DNA of 64,000 bases from Acanthacorydalis orientalis (Eukaryota; Arthropoda; Insecta; Megaloptera; Corydalidae): NCBI GenBank assembly GCA_034766995.1, contig CM068319.1, positions 17,855,922-17,919,921 of the forward strand, given 5' to 3'. A model generated the notes under the pieces. The model was given only the letters and a program-made list of their open reading frames with translations, was not told the origin of the DNA and did no database searches. Made by a program: the position numbers and the translations under genes. Below, in pieces: positions 12,559-26,412 of the stretch; position 1 is the first letter of the stretch; each line of letters begins with the position of its first letter.

Positions 12559-12967
12559 AATTAAAATGGCAGAAACTATTATTACATAATATTCAGTGTA
12601 ATGATTCACCCAAGTGCTGGGATTCGATTCAGGTCACTGAATAAGTCCTCCTCGACGATAAAAAGGAAAATAAGCTCTTACCTATGACCTTGCGACCGCG
12701 TTAGTGTCGACAAATTGACTTTTTCGTATGTAAACACGACCCTACAAGATACTTTCACCTTCATTATCTACATCGAAAATAATATATTGAAAAAAACATA
12801 CTGAAAAGATGTTTACATTTGAAGTGGATGCATTGAATTCACCAAGACAGATACACAGAAAAGTTGATGCTACCTCATTTGCAAATCCTTAACTTCGTAT
12901 AAAGCAGCGAACCATTCTAATATGAACATCTAACAATTCTATTTCTATACTCTCTTACTCTCTTTAA

Positions 12968-12968
<1 letters not shown>

Positions 12969-13013
<45 letters not shown>
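12969..13013. repeat. (TA)n microsatellite
   Basis: About 33 bp of TA running into TGTATGTATG. Confidence 0.95.

Positions 13014-13540
13014 AAATAAATTGAAATGCACACACAGCTCCGTGTAAATATTAAAATACATATACAAACCTTGTTATTTTTGGAGTCTGCGCGTTCGTAA
13101 ATAAACGAAAAGTCAAAACATTTTACTTTGAATGTAGCATTTTCAGTCAAACAAAAAGTTCAATAAACAATCTTCCTGTCAGTTACGTTACTGGAAAAAA
13201 ATTTTTAGCGTACGCATTGCACAACAGAGATTAAATCCGACATAAAAATATATACATACGTATATTTCGAGCAGAGAGATACCTTAACTTTTACAGCATG
13301 TAATAACTGTACTAGATATTTCGTATAATAAAAATTTACATATGTGTAGATCGCGTTTTAAGTTAAAACGTATTCCTAGTTCCCTAAGGGATCGTATATG
13401 TATCATGAGATAGAATAAAAATCGTACTGTAAACTTTTCATAAAAGCATGTGCGATATTAAAAGCTATCCGGAAACGCACGTTAAACTAAAATACGTTTA
13501 AAAAATGCTGGTACAGGCATTCACAAAAGCTTGAACTGAG

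Positions 13541-13548
<8 letters not shown>

Positions 13549-13608
<60 letters not shown>
13549..13608. repeat. (TA)n microsatellite
   Basis: About 60 bp of TA. Confidence 0.97.

Positions 13609-13609
<1 letters not shown>

Positions 13610-13755
13610 GCATGTATATAAATTGAAAACGTAAAAATGTTATCTTTAACGACAGGCAATTTAAATTGAAGAAGATAATGAAAACTGCAGTTTGTAGAAT
13701 CACTTTATTTTTTTTTTCTTTTCATTTCTCTTTTTATTTCTATCTATTTTACTAT

Positions 13756-13810
13756 ACACACACTCACACACACACATATATATATATACACATGTGTGTG
13801 TGTGTGTGTA

Positions 13811-13854
<44 letters not shown>
13756..13854. repeat. compound (CA)n(TA)n(TG)n(TA)n microsatellite
   Basis: CA-rich, then short TA, then TG, then about 35 bp of TA. The CA and TG parts are mutually complementary, so the tract can fold back. 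Confidence 0.95.

Positions 13855-13859
<5 letters not shown>

Positions 13860-14088
13860 CCAAAATATTCTTGTTAGATTCTTATATTTATCTTTTGGCA
13901 GATGCTATTTAAATGTAAATGAAATAAAAAAAATGTTAAATTTATTTCTTCCTGTTCTACGATTAATTGTGTTTTGAAATGATTTTTAAGGGAGTTTTTC
14001 AATTAGTAATGCTAAAAAAAATAATGTAAGGTCAGATTGCCTGTTCGCCTGATTATATTTCATTATCAAACATTTTTTTTTATATTGA

Positions 14089-14090
<2 letters not shown>

Positions 14091-14146
<56 letters not shown>
14091..14146. repeat. (TA)n microsatellite
   Basis: About 55 bp of TA. Confidence 0.97.

Positions 14147-14150
<4 letters not shown>

Positions 14151-14988
14151 TACAATATAATAGTGTAATTATTTATTTTAAAATCTTATTAATTTAAATT
14201 ATTAGAAAAAGTCATTTCTTAGCTGAGCAAATCCTTATTTCGATTTGTTGTGTACTCTGTCAGTCGGTATTTGTTTTATGAAAATTTAAGTTCTCAATGG
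14301 TCACATTTATACTCCGTGTCATGCATTTCTCTTAATTACCAGAGATTTAGAATTGGGGTCAATAGTTGCAGTCATTGAATGAATAGTATTTTTTAATGAA
14401 GCCTGAGTCGGATTTTGTGGCGAACCTTTATGATGTACTGAACTGTATTTATACTTCTTTTAACAATCTCTGTCATTTTTACTCATTTTCAGAATTAATT
14501 AGCACATATTCGCTGTGTTTACTCGCGAGTTTACTATATTATTCATTTTTTGTTTTTAAATTGACAGATAAAACAAAGTGATAAATGTATATTACATAAT
14601 GTATTTTACTAGTGTAAATTAATATGTATTTTAATTGATGTAGCCACAGTTAAAATGATGATAATGTGTTAAAATTGTTAATTGTAATTTTTTAATACTG
14701 GGTTTACTTTAACTGAAATCATAGTTATGTGTTAGTTTGGAAAAGGGCTAAAATAAATAAAAATAGCAAGTGCGAACGATAAAGTTGAAACATACTTTGA
14801 TCTTCGGTCTCTTCTCATAAACGGATTTAATTTGTCAGTTGTAATTTATATATGTCCTTGGCTCGGCAATTGTAATGTACACGCAATGCAGAGATGTATT
14901 TCATTTTATTTGTTCATTCAGGGTTCTGCTTTTATACATAACATTCATAGTTTCTTTGTAGATCTATGTATAAATCTCTCTCCCTGTA

Positions 14989-14998
<10 letters not shown>

Positions 14999-15029
<31 letters not shown>

Positions 15030-15040
15030 GTATATATATA
14999..15040. repeat. (TA)n microsatellite
   Basis: TA with TG interruptions, preceded by TGTGTGTC. Confidence 0.93.

Positions 15041-16359
15041 AAAGCAACGATTTTGCATAGTGCTTCGGATTATTTCTGCAGAAATTATAATTACAATGAT
15101 CTTTGCCTACAAATATAACTATGAAGGATGTTAATAAAAATATGAATGTATAAATGTTATAAATATATGAAAAAATATTATAATTATTTTAGTATTTAAC
15201 GTCTCATTTGTATACTTTTGTAAGTGTATTAAAACATAAATGAAAACCATTAACTTCATTTTTATTTTTAATTATCAATTTTTATTTGAAATGTGTATCT
15301 TGTCTAGGAAAAAATGTTGTGATTTATGAAAAGTTAAAATTATTTTGTGAAAATATTATAGCATATTCCCAGTAAATTTTTTACAATTTACTTTTTTTTT
15401 GGATTCTTGAAGAAATAACATTATTTTTACTCCAATTCATATATTTGTTTACGTTTCAGTTCGGTTCTGTAAATTGTTGTAGCCAGTACATATCTATATT
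15501 GTTATAACATTTTTTCTCGTTTATACTATTTACTTAGGCTATGAAGTACAAAATTGTAATTAAAGAAGCACATAAAAGAAATTCAGGATTTGAATGGATT
15601 TTAAAAGTATCTGCTCGATATATATATATATGTATGTATGTATAACAGGAATAAAAATGTAAGACATGGTACTGATAAAAAAATTATGGAAATATTGTTA
15701 AAATTAATTTTCTTCTAAAATACTAGAAATGTTAATACTGAATCAGGAAATATTATTTCGAGAGATTCGGCCATTCACCTTGTATTCCCATACTGGCTCT
15801 CAGTTATAATTTTCCGTTTAGAAAAAGATTTACAATCTAGAAAAGATTAAAACAAAAACTCGAGAAGTTTCTGAATCATTTGGTGGTGCACAAGATGTAT
15901 GTTTTATTATAAAAAGATAGCTTACTTGGAGTCGAAATTTTCCAAGTGTACAAAATAAATAATGATCGCGTCGGAAAATACATTTTCCGTATAATTTTTT
16001 TTCTTGTTCAAGTAAATTGTTTATTGATGAACGACCCTTATAAGTTATTCATATTTTAAAAGCATTTTCAATACATCAAGTCTTAATAATAATATCAAAG
16101 AGTAATTTCTTCATTTATAAAAAGTAAATTTGTAATTAAATCTAATTACTGTATAAAAAAAGAAGATAGTTTCAGAATGCGTATAAAAAGTCAAAATGCG
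16201 TTACTTGTTTTTGGAAATGAAATTAAATAACAAGCTTTTCAAGTGCTGATTTATTTGAATAAATCTGCAGCGTTTTGTAAACTGAACTTAATAAACATGT
16301 CGTTGTTTATGTGTAATATTCCATTCGTAAATGCATTAATCATTCTGTTTAATAAATCA

Positions 16360-16760
16360 TACTATTTCCTCTTTGACGGCCGCAATTGAAACACCACTCT
16401 GTAAAGTTTTTAATCGAAATTCGCGTCCAGTTCGAACCTGTATCAACTTCTATCGTGTGAAGTTGGGTATACATAGTGCAATGACGACACCCTTGCTCTA
16501 AAATTGTCCGGAAATTAAAATAGTATCGCATCGCGTTCACAATTACAATTCCGGTGCATGGTTAGTTTACAAACCGTTTCCCACTCTTTACCAACACTTC
16601 GACTCTATTCATGTATTCGGCAATACGTGCACAATGAAGCATCCTATTCGTATATTTACCAAATTACATATTATTATGAATATGTGTGTGTGTGTCGATA
16701 TATACAGTTCTGTTTTTATGTGAACGTGAGAACGGACGTTAAACGATATTTACATAATTT
16360..16760. other. GC-richer island without a recognised gene
   Basis: Moderately GC-rich and CpG-containing stretch between AT-rich flanks. 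Open frames of 63 codons (minus) and 80 codons (plus) overlap on opposite strands and show no domain. It could be a regulatory element or a decayed repeat. Confidence 0.35.

Positions 16761-17197
16761 CCAGTTATTTGAAATGTTAAAAGTATCCATTTTCCTTTAA
16801 TTATTCATCTAATGGTTTGAAATTGGTACAACGTTATTGATTATACAAATTATTCAATGCAAAAAAAAAATTACCAGTGAAATATTGCAAATGTATATTT
16901 TTTTAAACATTTTAAATGACGTGACTATATAATTTATATTACACTCTTTTCTGTTCTCATTTTCACTAAAGTACATTCACCAGACATCTGTTTTATTTCA
17001 TATAAACAAACTGGAATTTACTTTTTTGTGCACAAAAAAAGTAATAATTACTAGTATTGAAATACTTTGTCTGTGTTACTTATCGTTCTAGCCTCGTTTC
17101 CACTCACGAATATTATAAACTTAAGTCTCTTTTACTCGAACTGTCGTATTTTCTTTTAATATTATTTTTATACACATCTGTCACTCTTAGTCTTTTA

Positions 17198-17200
<3 letters not shown>

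Positions 17201-17269
<69 letters not shown>
17201..17269. repeat. (TA)n microsatellite
   Basis: About 69 bp of uninterrupted TA. The open frames over it on both strands are artefacts. Confidence 0.97.

Positions 17270-17271
<2 letters not shown>

Positions 17272-17548
17272 AAATGAGCCACAATGCTTATTCTTGAATT
17301 TGTATATGGATACAAAGATGTAAAATAAATTAAATAAAAATATTTAGAAATATATACAGTATTCGATGACTTATTCAAAGATAGAAAAGTATTTACTTTT
17401 TTCTCATAATGCAAATATTTTCTTGTTTTGTTTTATCAGACAATCTTAAACAAATTGTCTTACACCGTTTAAGGAGTTGAATGTACGTATTTTGATTAGT
17501 GATTATAAATCTTATGTTATAAAGTGCGATTGTTTAACAATCTATAAC

Positions 17549-17680
17549 TACTGTGGGCAAACTGCGGGTGCCAAAGCAACTGTATGTGGCTCCCGAGACA
17601 ATATTAAGTTTCATTGCCTTTTTTGCTAAACTTTTATATTAATTATCTATAGAAGTACAGTATGTACCAATATTAGAATA
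17549..17680. mobile_element. partial hAT-like MITE, second copy
   Basis: Begins TACTGTGGGCAAACTGCGGG and follows the left half of the element at 10920: GGCTCCCGA, an A/T block, TTTTATATTAAT and ATCTATAG appear in the same order. No matching right end is visible, so the copy is truncated or has diverged beyond recognition. Confidence 0.65.

Positions 17681-18083
17681 CTTTATATATAAACGAGCAA
17701 TTCACATTATCTTTTCAAACATCCATGTGCATTATGTGTCCAAACTGCTGTTTAAGGTGGCTCTACAGTTATGGACAATCCTTAAAAAAGATATAAAACC
17801 AAACCATTTTGTTAATTAAGACTCGCTGAATGCAATAAAAACGGGTCGGGAGAGGTGAAGGTGAGGTTCTGAATTAGGTAATGAGGTACATGTGTGTTTT
17901 GATTAATAAAAGAAAGTGTAAATTGTTTTTGGTAAAACCGTTGCAAGAACTGTTTAAAAATTACTTCTTATATTCACCATATTTTTAATAGCATATATGA
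18001 CTGTATGTAAGTGTGTATGTAAGTGTTTATTCATATAGAATCTGCGAATCTGTATATAAATTGATAGAACAGCTTGTTAGCTC

Positions 18084-18085
<2 letters not shown>

Positions 18086-18143
<58 letters not shown>

Positions 18144-18156
18144 GAGAGAGAGAGAC
18086..18156. repeat. compound (TA)n(GA)n microsatellite
   Basis: About 54 bp of TA followed by a GA tract. Confidence 0.96.

Positions 18157-18710
18157 GCACACAAAGATTTATTAATTGATCGTAAATATTTCACTGGATA
18201 AAATTCTGTTTCGTAAGAACGATTTGTCATATAATAAAATCTGTAATTTGTTTGAACTGATATTTCATTCCATTCAGCGAATTTTACTCCACTTGTCTTT
18301 TCTTTTTCGCGAATTTCCATTCGAGTTGTAAAACGTTGATGCTAGAATCAATTACATTTTTTTTCTTTACAAATAAAACTTGTAATGCTGTACGTTAAGG
18401 AAAAATGAGAGAAAAGTAATTCGTTTCCAACAGATTAAATTTCAGACACGATCAGTTTTATTGTGTTTCATTTCACTGTATCTTTTTTAGCACTGAAATA
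18501 AATAATTTTGTTCGTCGGAAGATTATATAACAGTGCTATTAATTAGATTTGGACGTAAACAATATGTATACAGTGAGAGCGAGAGAGAGAAAGGAACAGA
18601 AAGATATTTAATGTAATTATTAAAGTAATAAATTTATCTTAATTAATTTAAAATATGGAATAACTAACATTTGTTATTTCTTTTTTTCAATCATGTTTTT
18701 CATGTATATG

Positions 18711-18712
<2 letters not shown>

Positions 18713-18788
<76 letters not shown>
18713..18788. repeat. (TA)n microsatellite
   Basis: About 75 bp of uninterrupted TA. Confidence 0.97.

Positions 18789-18792
<4 letters not shown>

Positions 18793-18958
18793 CAATAAAA
18801 TCGTTTCTTATATGAAGTCACTTTCTAACTAAACCTGTGTAGTTCACATTAGAATATAAACCGATTATCACATTTGGTTAATTATATCCTTGAAAATCCT
18901 TTATATGGTTTATAAAAAATATATTTTTGTACAAACAACTTTGTTTGTACAAGGTAGT

Positions 18959-18959
<1 letters not shown>

Positions 18960-19036
<77 letters not shown>

Positions 19037-19054
19037 GCATAGATAGATATAGAT
18960..19054. repeat. compound (TA)n(GATA)n microsatellite
   Basis: About 42 bp of TA, then about nine GATA units with one GCAT interruption. Confidence 0.96.

Positions 19055-19946
19055 ATAAATACTGACCAATAGCATCCAAATAGATCCATAATTGGTAATT
19101 GAGTAAGAATTTTTCTTAAATCATTTAAAACACATTACTTATTACAATATATTTAGATATATTCTGATTTTATCTATAAATAGTTTTTTAATGAATATCT
19201 AACCGCACGACAGAAAGAATATGCTCTTTTTATTTTACTCAGTTAGCTTAATCTATATGAACTCAGTAGACGTGCTGAAAATATTCTTAAAAGATAAGCT
19301 CATATGACCTAAAAGGATCAGTACCACCAGGACAATGTAAAAATTATCTAACTAGTTTATTAGGTTTCATATTTGAATACTAACGATGTGTACATTATCA
19401 GAAATTTTATATCATAATCAAAAACAGTGCATAAACCGTGAAAAGACATACAAAATGACATTTGTGTTATTTCTTTTCATTAATTTGATTTTAAGTTTAA
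19501 ATTGTGATTTTAGAATTGTAGTTCTGATATTCAATGTAACATGTGTTATTGTGAATTTTCTTTAATTTTTCTTACATTTATTTAACAAACGACATTTTAA
19601 GATTGGTGCGAATGAAAAATCAATTTGTAAGGTAGATTGAAATACCGATCAGTTTTTCGAAAGTGATTTGTTTATTGAAAGTAATTTCTACTGACTTCAA
19701 TATAAAATAATTCTGATAATGATTTCTTTGTACATAACTGTAGTTTTGAAAATTCTTTTTTTTAAAGGAGATTACTTGTTTAATCGAATTTTTGATATAT
19801 TTTATTTCCAAACCGTCCCCTTTAAGAAAATGTAAAGATATTTAGAAATAAAAATCATTGGATACAACTTAGGTGAGTATGGCCTCTTACGTCCTGGAGC
19901 TATGAGCAAAATTTAGACTAAAGAAAACAGGAAATCAGTGGAAACA

Positions 19947-19948
<2 letters not shown>

Positions 19949-20006
<58 letters not shown>
19949..20006. repeat. (TA)n microsatellite
   Basis: About 57 bp of TA. Confidence 0.97.

Positions 20007-20010
<4 letters not shown>

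Positions 20011-20279
20011 CTTACTAGTCTTTCATTTGAGTGAAGTGAAGTTTGAAATTCGTATTTAAATTGAAATCTGATTGGAAACAGTTTTCAAAATTACACTTGG
20101 AGAAATCGCTTGCTATTTGAATCTAATTTAAATCTAATAATATACGACATTGATATGTGTATGTGAATCATAGAGATTGAAATAAATCTTTTGTAATGTA
20201 TCAATCAACGTTTGGCACTGTTTGTATTGTTGTGTGAATACATTTTCAAGTGTTAATATGAGCATGTGTCAAGTGTGGT

Positions 20280-20480
20280 AGCACATTGACTGCCACGATA
20301 TATTTTTTTTGTGGTACACACCATTGACGTAACCAGTGTTCCGCATCGGACATGAATGCCAGCACAAAACAACGACCATCTGTACGTGTCAACGTTTCAC
20401 AACGGAATCGATATTGGGTACACCGCGATCTATTTATTTACATCAACGGCGCCGGGCTACCACTTAAAAAAAGCAAAACA
20280..20480. other. GC-richer island, candidate conserved element
   Basis: A CpG-containing, non-repetitive block of about 200 bp (GCATCGGACATGAATGCCAG, GATCTATTTATTTACATCAA, CGGCGCCGGGCTACC) inside AT-rich DNA. 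No coding frame or known repeat recognised. Confidence 0.35.

Positions 20481-21067
20481 AAACAGGAGCACATAGTCAG
20501 AGCTTAATGAATTGAGTGGCCATTTTTTTCTACATAATTAATAGAGTTAGGTGTTATAAATTTTGTCCGGCCTGATGACAAGTTTTCGGTACGGTACAAG
20601 ACAGCATGTTTTATTTATCAATTTTTGTCCGTCCTACGGGTAAAACTCGAACCAGACATTTCGATATTTAAATTTATTGAAAAAGGGTGTGACACTTTCA
20701 ATAAATTATATTTACAGAACAAAGAGTTAATTTCAGTTGGTGTTAAAAACAGTATTAGCAAGGACTTTAGTTGATTAATATTGTAATATTACATTTATTT
20801 GAATTTATGTCAAATTTATAAAATGGGATTCAATTAAAGTGTAAGATATAAAGAAATGTGTTTCTTGTGAATGCATTAACCATCTTGAATGAATACATAA
20901 TCTAGAACTGTGCAGATTAGATTTATTTATAATCGCACACTTTTCTCAGTGTATAAATTATAAATAGTAGTGCTTTCATATTTTAAAATATTTTTAAAGA
21001 TTTCAACGGTATACTTCTGTCTGGCTACAATTTAATAATAATTGAAATGAATCTATTGAGTTTCGGA

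Positions 21068-21357
21068 AATTAATTATTTTTTCAGCTTACAAACCAACAC
21101 GAATTTTCCTGTATTGAAATGTTAAACAATTGATTATTATTTTGATTGTCACTTATGTATATTTCAATGGTGCTTTAATCATTCTCAAAGCGCCACGAAT
21201 TTTCCTGTACCTTGGTGCTCTCAGGATCGCCATAGACATCCACATACGCAACGATTAGAAATAAGTAATAATCAATTACTAAACACTTTAACTAAGAAAA
21301 TTACTGTTGTTTATGGCGTGAAAAAAAATTATTCGTGAAATTAAATTTAGCCACGTT
21068..21357. repeat. dispersed inverted-repeat family, copy 2
   Basis: Left arm CAGCTTACAAACCAACACG, internal GGTGCTCTCAGGATCGCC and right end ATTCGTGAAATTAAATTTAGCC. The internal piece CACGAATTTTCCTGTA occurs twice, which suggests a small internal duplication. Confidence 0.6.

Positions 21358-22077
21358 ATCAGAACTGTACTGTCACCTCTGTTAAGAACTAATCAGTGAG
21401 ATGTATTTTTTAAAGGACAAGATTTTAAATTCCATTAATAATATTTTTCATTTTTTCTTGAATTATTTCTTCAAGTTTTTTAAAGTTTGAATGTAAAGTT
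21501 TTGTTTTGGAAAAAGTTGATACATCAATTGCTGTTATTTTTTAATTTTTATTTTAAACACTAACAGACAAGAGATTGTCACGTCAACCACCTCTTGTAAC
21601 TGATATATGTTTTCAAAAATCACTGTTAGTTGGAAATTCTTGACTATTGTTCTCAGTGTTTTTTAAAAAATAAAATTTTACATGACTATCAATTCGTAAA
21701 CAGAAAAATAATAGATTATTATATAGGTAATTTCCAGCTAGTTTAATTATTTTTCTAATAATAGTAAGATTTTTTTATATTTGAATTACTGTGAAATTAC
21801 ATTTTTGTTTCGAATGGTTTATTGAATAATTTTATTTTTTTCCTTTTTATTTTAACTATTATTTTTATTAAACATACCAACGCAGTTCTAACACTGTGGC
21901 TGAATTCATTTTCATAAGTGAATCTTTTCACGCATCACAAACAACAATCGTTTGTCTAATGAAAAATGTTTAATACATTATTATTAATGTTTTTTATGGG
22001 TATTTATACGCGTTTTGATGACAATTCCATAAAACTCGAAGCATTCAAACTACCTTATAGAGTTACCTTAAACTAAC

Positions 22078-22235
22078 TTAATGCTCCGAGGACGATAGCC
22101 TCGCCATCAAAATAAGCAAAAGCTACAGTCAAAATAAGCAATAACCATTCATTGAACAGTTAAAATCAAAGAGTATTTTTGTAGTTCGTGAATTGAAAGA
22201 AAAATCTGTTTCTGAAAATCATTTTAATAATAAAT
22078..22235. repeat. dispersed inverted-repeat family, copy 3 (one half)
   Basis: Contains CTCCGAGGACGATAGCCTCG, then CGCCATCAAAATAAGC, then CATTCATTGAACAG, and an arm resembling TTTTTGTAGTTCGTGAATTG. Only the right half is visible. Confidence 0.55.

Positions 22236-22983
22236 GAAAAGTCTGTTCCTTTCTCTGTTAGTTATCAATCGTTAGATTATATTACTCCAATTTATATAAA
22301 TTTGCGTTTATTTTTAGAAGTCTGATGATTTTTAATACAATTAAATTTTGTTCGTCTACCACATGAAAAGTAAAATATGAAAAAAAAATACATTTAACAA
22401 TTCTATTTCTAGTATTCCAGATCAATAGTAACTTTATTGATAATATTATTGTTTATAAACATGAATGCATTGAATAATCATATCTAGAGAGTTCTAGTTA
22501 TCATTAATTTTTTTAAAATATAGAACTAATTCTGGACTCGAAGCCGTAAATTAATGTTAAGAAGTCTTACAGTATGTACATAACATTCATACTCGTACAT
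22601 AAATATAAGAGAGCATAATATAAATAAATATACAAGTAAGCATATCTGTACAATTTTGTGTTTGAAAATAAATTACAGTTTATATTAAATTATAAAGGAG
22701 TTTTCTTTCTGTTCGACCCTTTTATATAAGTTAATTAATGAAATATATAGTTAATTATTGAATTGAAATTGAACTCTAGTGAATGAAATATGGACTTTTC
22801 AATATGTTTATACTTTTTTATTTATGTTTATATTGCTATAAATAATTTTAATTTGAATCATGCGCGGAATTTTTTATTTTTGATCAATTTTATCTTATGC
22901 TTTCAACATTTATGTAGGTGTTTGGTTACTAGTATGAATACATGATCTCATTTCTATTTTTACTTTAAAATTGTCCAATATCA

Positions 22984-22993
22984 TATATGTATG

Positions 22994-23054
<61 letters not shown>

Positions 23055-23064
23055 GTGTGTGTGT
22984..23064. repeat. (TA)n microsatellite with (TG)n tail
   Basis: TGTATGTATG lead-in, about 54 bp of TA, then GGGTGTGTGTGT. Confidence 0.95.

Positions 23065-23608
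23065 CTATTTGTATATAGTACATTCTTGTCTTTTTTTTAT
23101 AAAACTAAAAGAAATTGATCGAATTCGCATACCGGAATATATTCAAGTTTTCTCTCTATATAAATTCGAAATACGAATGTCTATCGTTATGCATAAGAAA
23201 CAAAGTATTTCGTATGAAAATGCCGGAGGAGAAAACAAGTGAGGTAGTTGTTCTCGACTCGAAGGTTGAATGGAGGTTCGTGTAAATCGATACCTGAGTT
23301 CGCCAATGAATATTAAACCTTCAAACTGTTATTATCTTGAATGAAATTGCATATCTTATTTGTGTATTGTGTAGATAACTCACAATGGTATAATATCATT
23401 AATTTACTATAGTCGAATGAAATGTACAGCGACTATTTGCGAACTCTACATTAATAACATAGATTTGTCTTAGTAACTATTATTTTACTAGTTCAAATAT
23501 TGTTTAATAATTTTGAAATTGGGTCATGCGAATTGTTGAATATGTAAAGATTTTTAGCCTGGAGTATTTCAGAATTGCTATACAGTATTTTATTATGTCT
23601 ACACTGTC

Positions 23609-23610
<2 letters not shown>

Positions 23611-23674
<64 letters not shown>
23611..23674. repeat. 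(TA)n microsatellite
   Basis: About 63 bp of uninterrupted TA. Confidence 0.97.

Positions 23675-23680
<6 letters not shown>

Positions 23681-23940
23681 GAAACATCCAGTTTGAAATA
23701 CAGATGAATTTAGTTATTTTTTGTTACGATTGTATATTGTCAGTATGTGCTGTCATATTTTTTGTTTATTTTAAACTTTTGTCATAATATATAAAAATAC
23801 TGTACAGATCCTGTTAAATCTTATACAAACTAACTATGAAAAACACCAGCGAGTTTTGAGCATATATCAAATCTGAACGTAAAGCCTTTTGGTGTTTTTC
23901 TTAACTTTTTTAAGTTTATCTGTGTTTTAAATTGGATGAT

Positions 23941-23973
<33 letters not shown>

Positions 23974-23974
23974 C
23941..23974. repeat. (CA)n(TA)n microsatellite
   Basis: CA units followed by TA units. Confidence 0.93.

Positions 23975-24977
23975 AACATATATAAAAATCGTAAATGCAT
24001 ACATACATACATATGTGCTTAAAATAAAGTATACTCCATTCAGAGATATTATATAGAGATAATTACATTATCGAGAAATTTCTGTCTTTATTCTTTTTAT
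24101 TTCAGTTTAAAAATAAATTGAAAAAAAGTAGTTATAAAAGTAAGTATTATGAGATGTGAATACATTTATGGTTTCACATTTATCAAATAGAACAAAATTA
24201 TCTTATTGGATATGAAAAAAAAATAGAAACGTTAGATTTTTTCAAAGAATAATTTTTACATTCTAAATTAATTTAAATCTATAAAAACAAGACTTTTTGT
24301 TTTCGTATGTTACTTGTTAAACGATTGTTGAAATATATGTATATTTGTCTATTATTTTTAATGGATATCAATAATTTATATTTCGTTTATTATTCTGAAC
24401 TCATCTTATTCGAAAGTGAATTGTAGATACCCTGTCTTGACATTTTTCGCAATAATATCAATGTGCAAAAACAATAGTCAAAAATGATCAATAATGAGCT
24501 ATTGAACAATTTTGATCAGAATTTTTATTTTGAAAAGAATTTATTCGTAAAACCCGATTGTTATTTCAGATATTGTATATTTTACAGTTATCTTTCGTTT
24601 TACTTATTTAGTAATAGACTTATTTACTTTATTACTATATTTATTTATTTTTGTGTTGACCAAAAACTATCGGATGAATGCAAGTATAGAAAAGAATGTA
24701 GTGTAGAAAATTTATGTTTTTCAATACATTTCCACCCACCTGTAAACTGATGTGCAAATATTTCAAAATGTCCTTCAATATATTATTATTCAGTATCATT
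24801 TAACATCGACTTATTCAATCTTCTATTAATGTATATTTATTTAAAGATGAAATCATAATATATATTTGTAGTCAGTCAGATAATGTTGTCTTTCTATTTC
24901 AGTGAATTTCGCGATTAAACGCTGTTATAAAAAGAAAAATGTTATTTATTTTATATTAATAATGTATGCATGTAATA

Positions 24978-24978
<1 letters not shown>

Positions 24979-25033
<55 letters not shown>
24979..25033. repeat. (TA)n microsatellite, copy 1 only
   Basis: About 55 bp of TA. The matching position in copy 2 (about 26270) lacks it. Confidence 0.95.

Positions 25034-25036
<3 letters not shown>

Positions 25037-25143
25037 GAATACATTCATATTTGGGTAAAGGTGTTGGTTAAGTTTTAATGTATAATGAATTCCCATTACT
25101 ATTTTAGAGCTTTAAATACATATTTATTTTTTATCAGTGATAT

Positions 25144-25146
<3 letters not shown>

Positions 25147-25195
<49 letters not shown>
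25147..25195. repeat. (TA)n microsatellite in tandem copy 1
   Basis: About 48 bp of TA at a position where all three tandem copies carry an array. Confidence 0.95.

Positions 25196-25198
<3 letters not shown>

Positions 25199-25556
25199 AA
25201 GAAAACATATTAATAGAATTTGTACAATTACATTGGTACGCTGAACGCATTTTATTTTTATGTGTATATACTGTGCTAAAATCATAATATAAAATACGTT
25301 TGTAACGATGGACATAGAATATAACAAAAGAATACATGTGTATAAAAAGGCATAAATAATTAAATAAAATAATAATAAAAACACAAAAGTTCATTTCATA
25401 TATTTCTTTATTAATACATAAATTATTTTATAGCTGAAAAAAAAATAATTAAACATAATTTTATGATAAAATAATTGAAATAAAAACCGTTTTTTATTGT
25501 ACATATAATCAGAATTAATATAAAAAATTAAACGTAAAAAAATTATTTACACTCAC

Positions 25557-25677
25557 CTTAGTTTGTAGTTTAAACCATAACAATACATTTTTCTAAATTT
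25601 AATAAATATTATCTTGTAATAAAGTGATCAGAAACATTATTGAAACGTCTTGTATAGACAAACACACACCCAAAATT
25557..25677 (-). other. exon-like block, tandem copy 1
   Basis: On the minus strand, a pyrimidine-rich tract ending TTTTTCTTTTCAG lies directly upstream. After 121 nt comes AAACTAAG followed by GTGAGT, a strong splice-donor consensus. All three reading frames contain stops, so if it is an exon it is non-coding or untranslated. No transcript evidence is available here. Confidence 0.35.

Positions 25678-26356
25678 CTGAAAAGAAAAATGTATTTTGT
25701 ACACTTTTATAGCACTGTTAAGTCATTTACTTAGAAATATATTTATATTAATTTCTGTAAATAAATAAAATGTTTTTTTTTTTAATTTAAATATATAATA
25801 TATATACCAGTAATATCTCAAAGTATAAACATTTGTACATCTAATAATATGATTATATTAAATATACAGAATATGTGCATATAATTCAAAAAGGTATAAA
25901 AATTACAAAACCAATATTTTTTTTAAATGTATTTATTTTTCACAATGTTCACGATTAATTCAATACAAAACACGAAGAGCATAATTATATTTACAGAAAA
26001 TTTATACTTTTCAATAAATTTCCACCAACTTTAAAACTGGTGTGCAAATATTTCAAAATTCTCTTCAATATATTATTATTCAGCATCATTTAACATTGAC
26101 TTATTCAATCTTCTATTAATGCATATTTATTTAAAGTTGAAATCATAATATCTATTTGTAGTCAGTCAGATAATGTTGTCTTTCTATTTCAGTGGATTTC
26201 ACGATTTAACACTGTTATAAAATGAAAAATATTATTTATTTTATATTAATAATGTATGCATGTATATTTGGGTAAGGCTGTTGGTTAAGTTTTAATATAT
26301 AATTAATCCCCAGTACTGTTTTAAAGCTTTAACTCCATATTTTTTTTTATCAGTGG

Positions 26357-26357
<1 letters not shown>

Positions 26358-26409
<52 letters not shown>
26358..26409. repeat. (TA)n microsatellite in tandem copy 2
   Basis: About 50 bp of TA. Confidence 0.95.

Positions 26410-26412
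<3 letters not shown>

Larger units (their letters stand above)
11711..16359. other. AT-rich non-coding stretch with dense microsatellites
   Basis: No gene recognised. A CCCGT/ACGGG stem-loop lies at 12001-12018. A slightly GC-richer patch at about 12600-12760 contains GGGATTCGATTC, which is only weakly tRNA-promoter-like. The remainder is A/T-rich unique sequence and the arrays listed separately. Confidence 0.5.
16761..21067. other. AT-rich non-coding stretch
   Basis: No gene recognised. It holds the partial hAT-like copy, several long TA arrays and the island at 20280-20480, all listed separately. Confidence 0.5.
21358..24699. other. AT-rich non-coding stretch
   Basis: No gene recognised. 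A patch at about 23100-23320 is richer in C and G but has no domain-bearing frame. The open frame at 24484-24750 has no recognisable motif. Confidence 0.5.

Noticed and set aside
12612..12640. GGGATTCGATTC as a tRNA or SINE promoter
   Set aside because: It departs from the B-box and has no A-box or tail.
17057..17414. Open frames of Ile-Tyr repeats on both strands over TA arrays (also at 3.1-3.5, 13.5-14.0, 18.0-18.3, 25.1-25.4, 30.4-30.6, 34.3-34.6, 38.3-38.8, 43.0-43.2 and 54.0-54.3 kb)
   Set aside because: A TA array has no stop codon in any frame, so it makes long frames by default. Flanks show no codon bias or domain.
23240..23262. GTGAGGTAGTTGTTCT, which contains the let-7 seed TGAGGTAGT
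   Set aside because: The rest of the mature let-7 sequence does not match and no complementary arm lies within 100 nt on either side.
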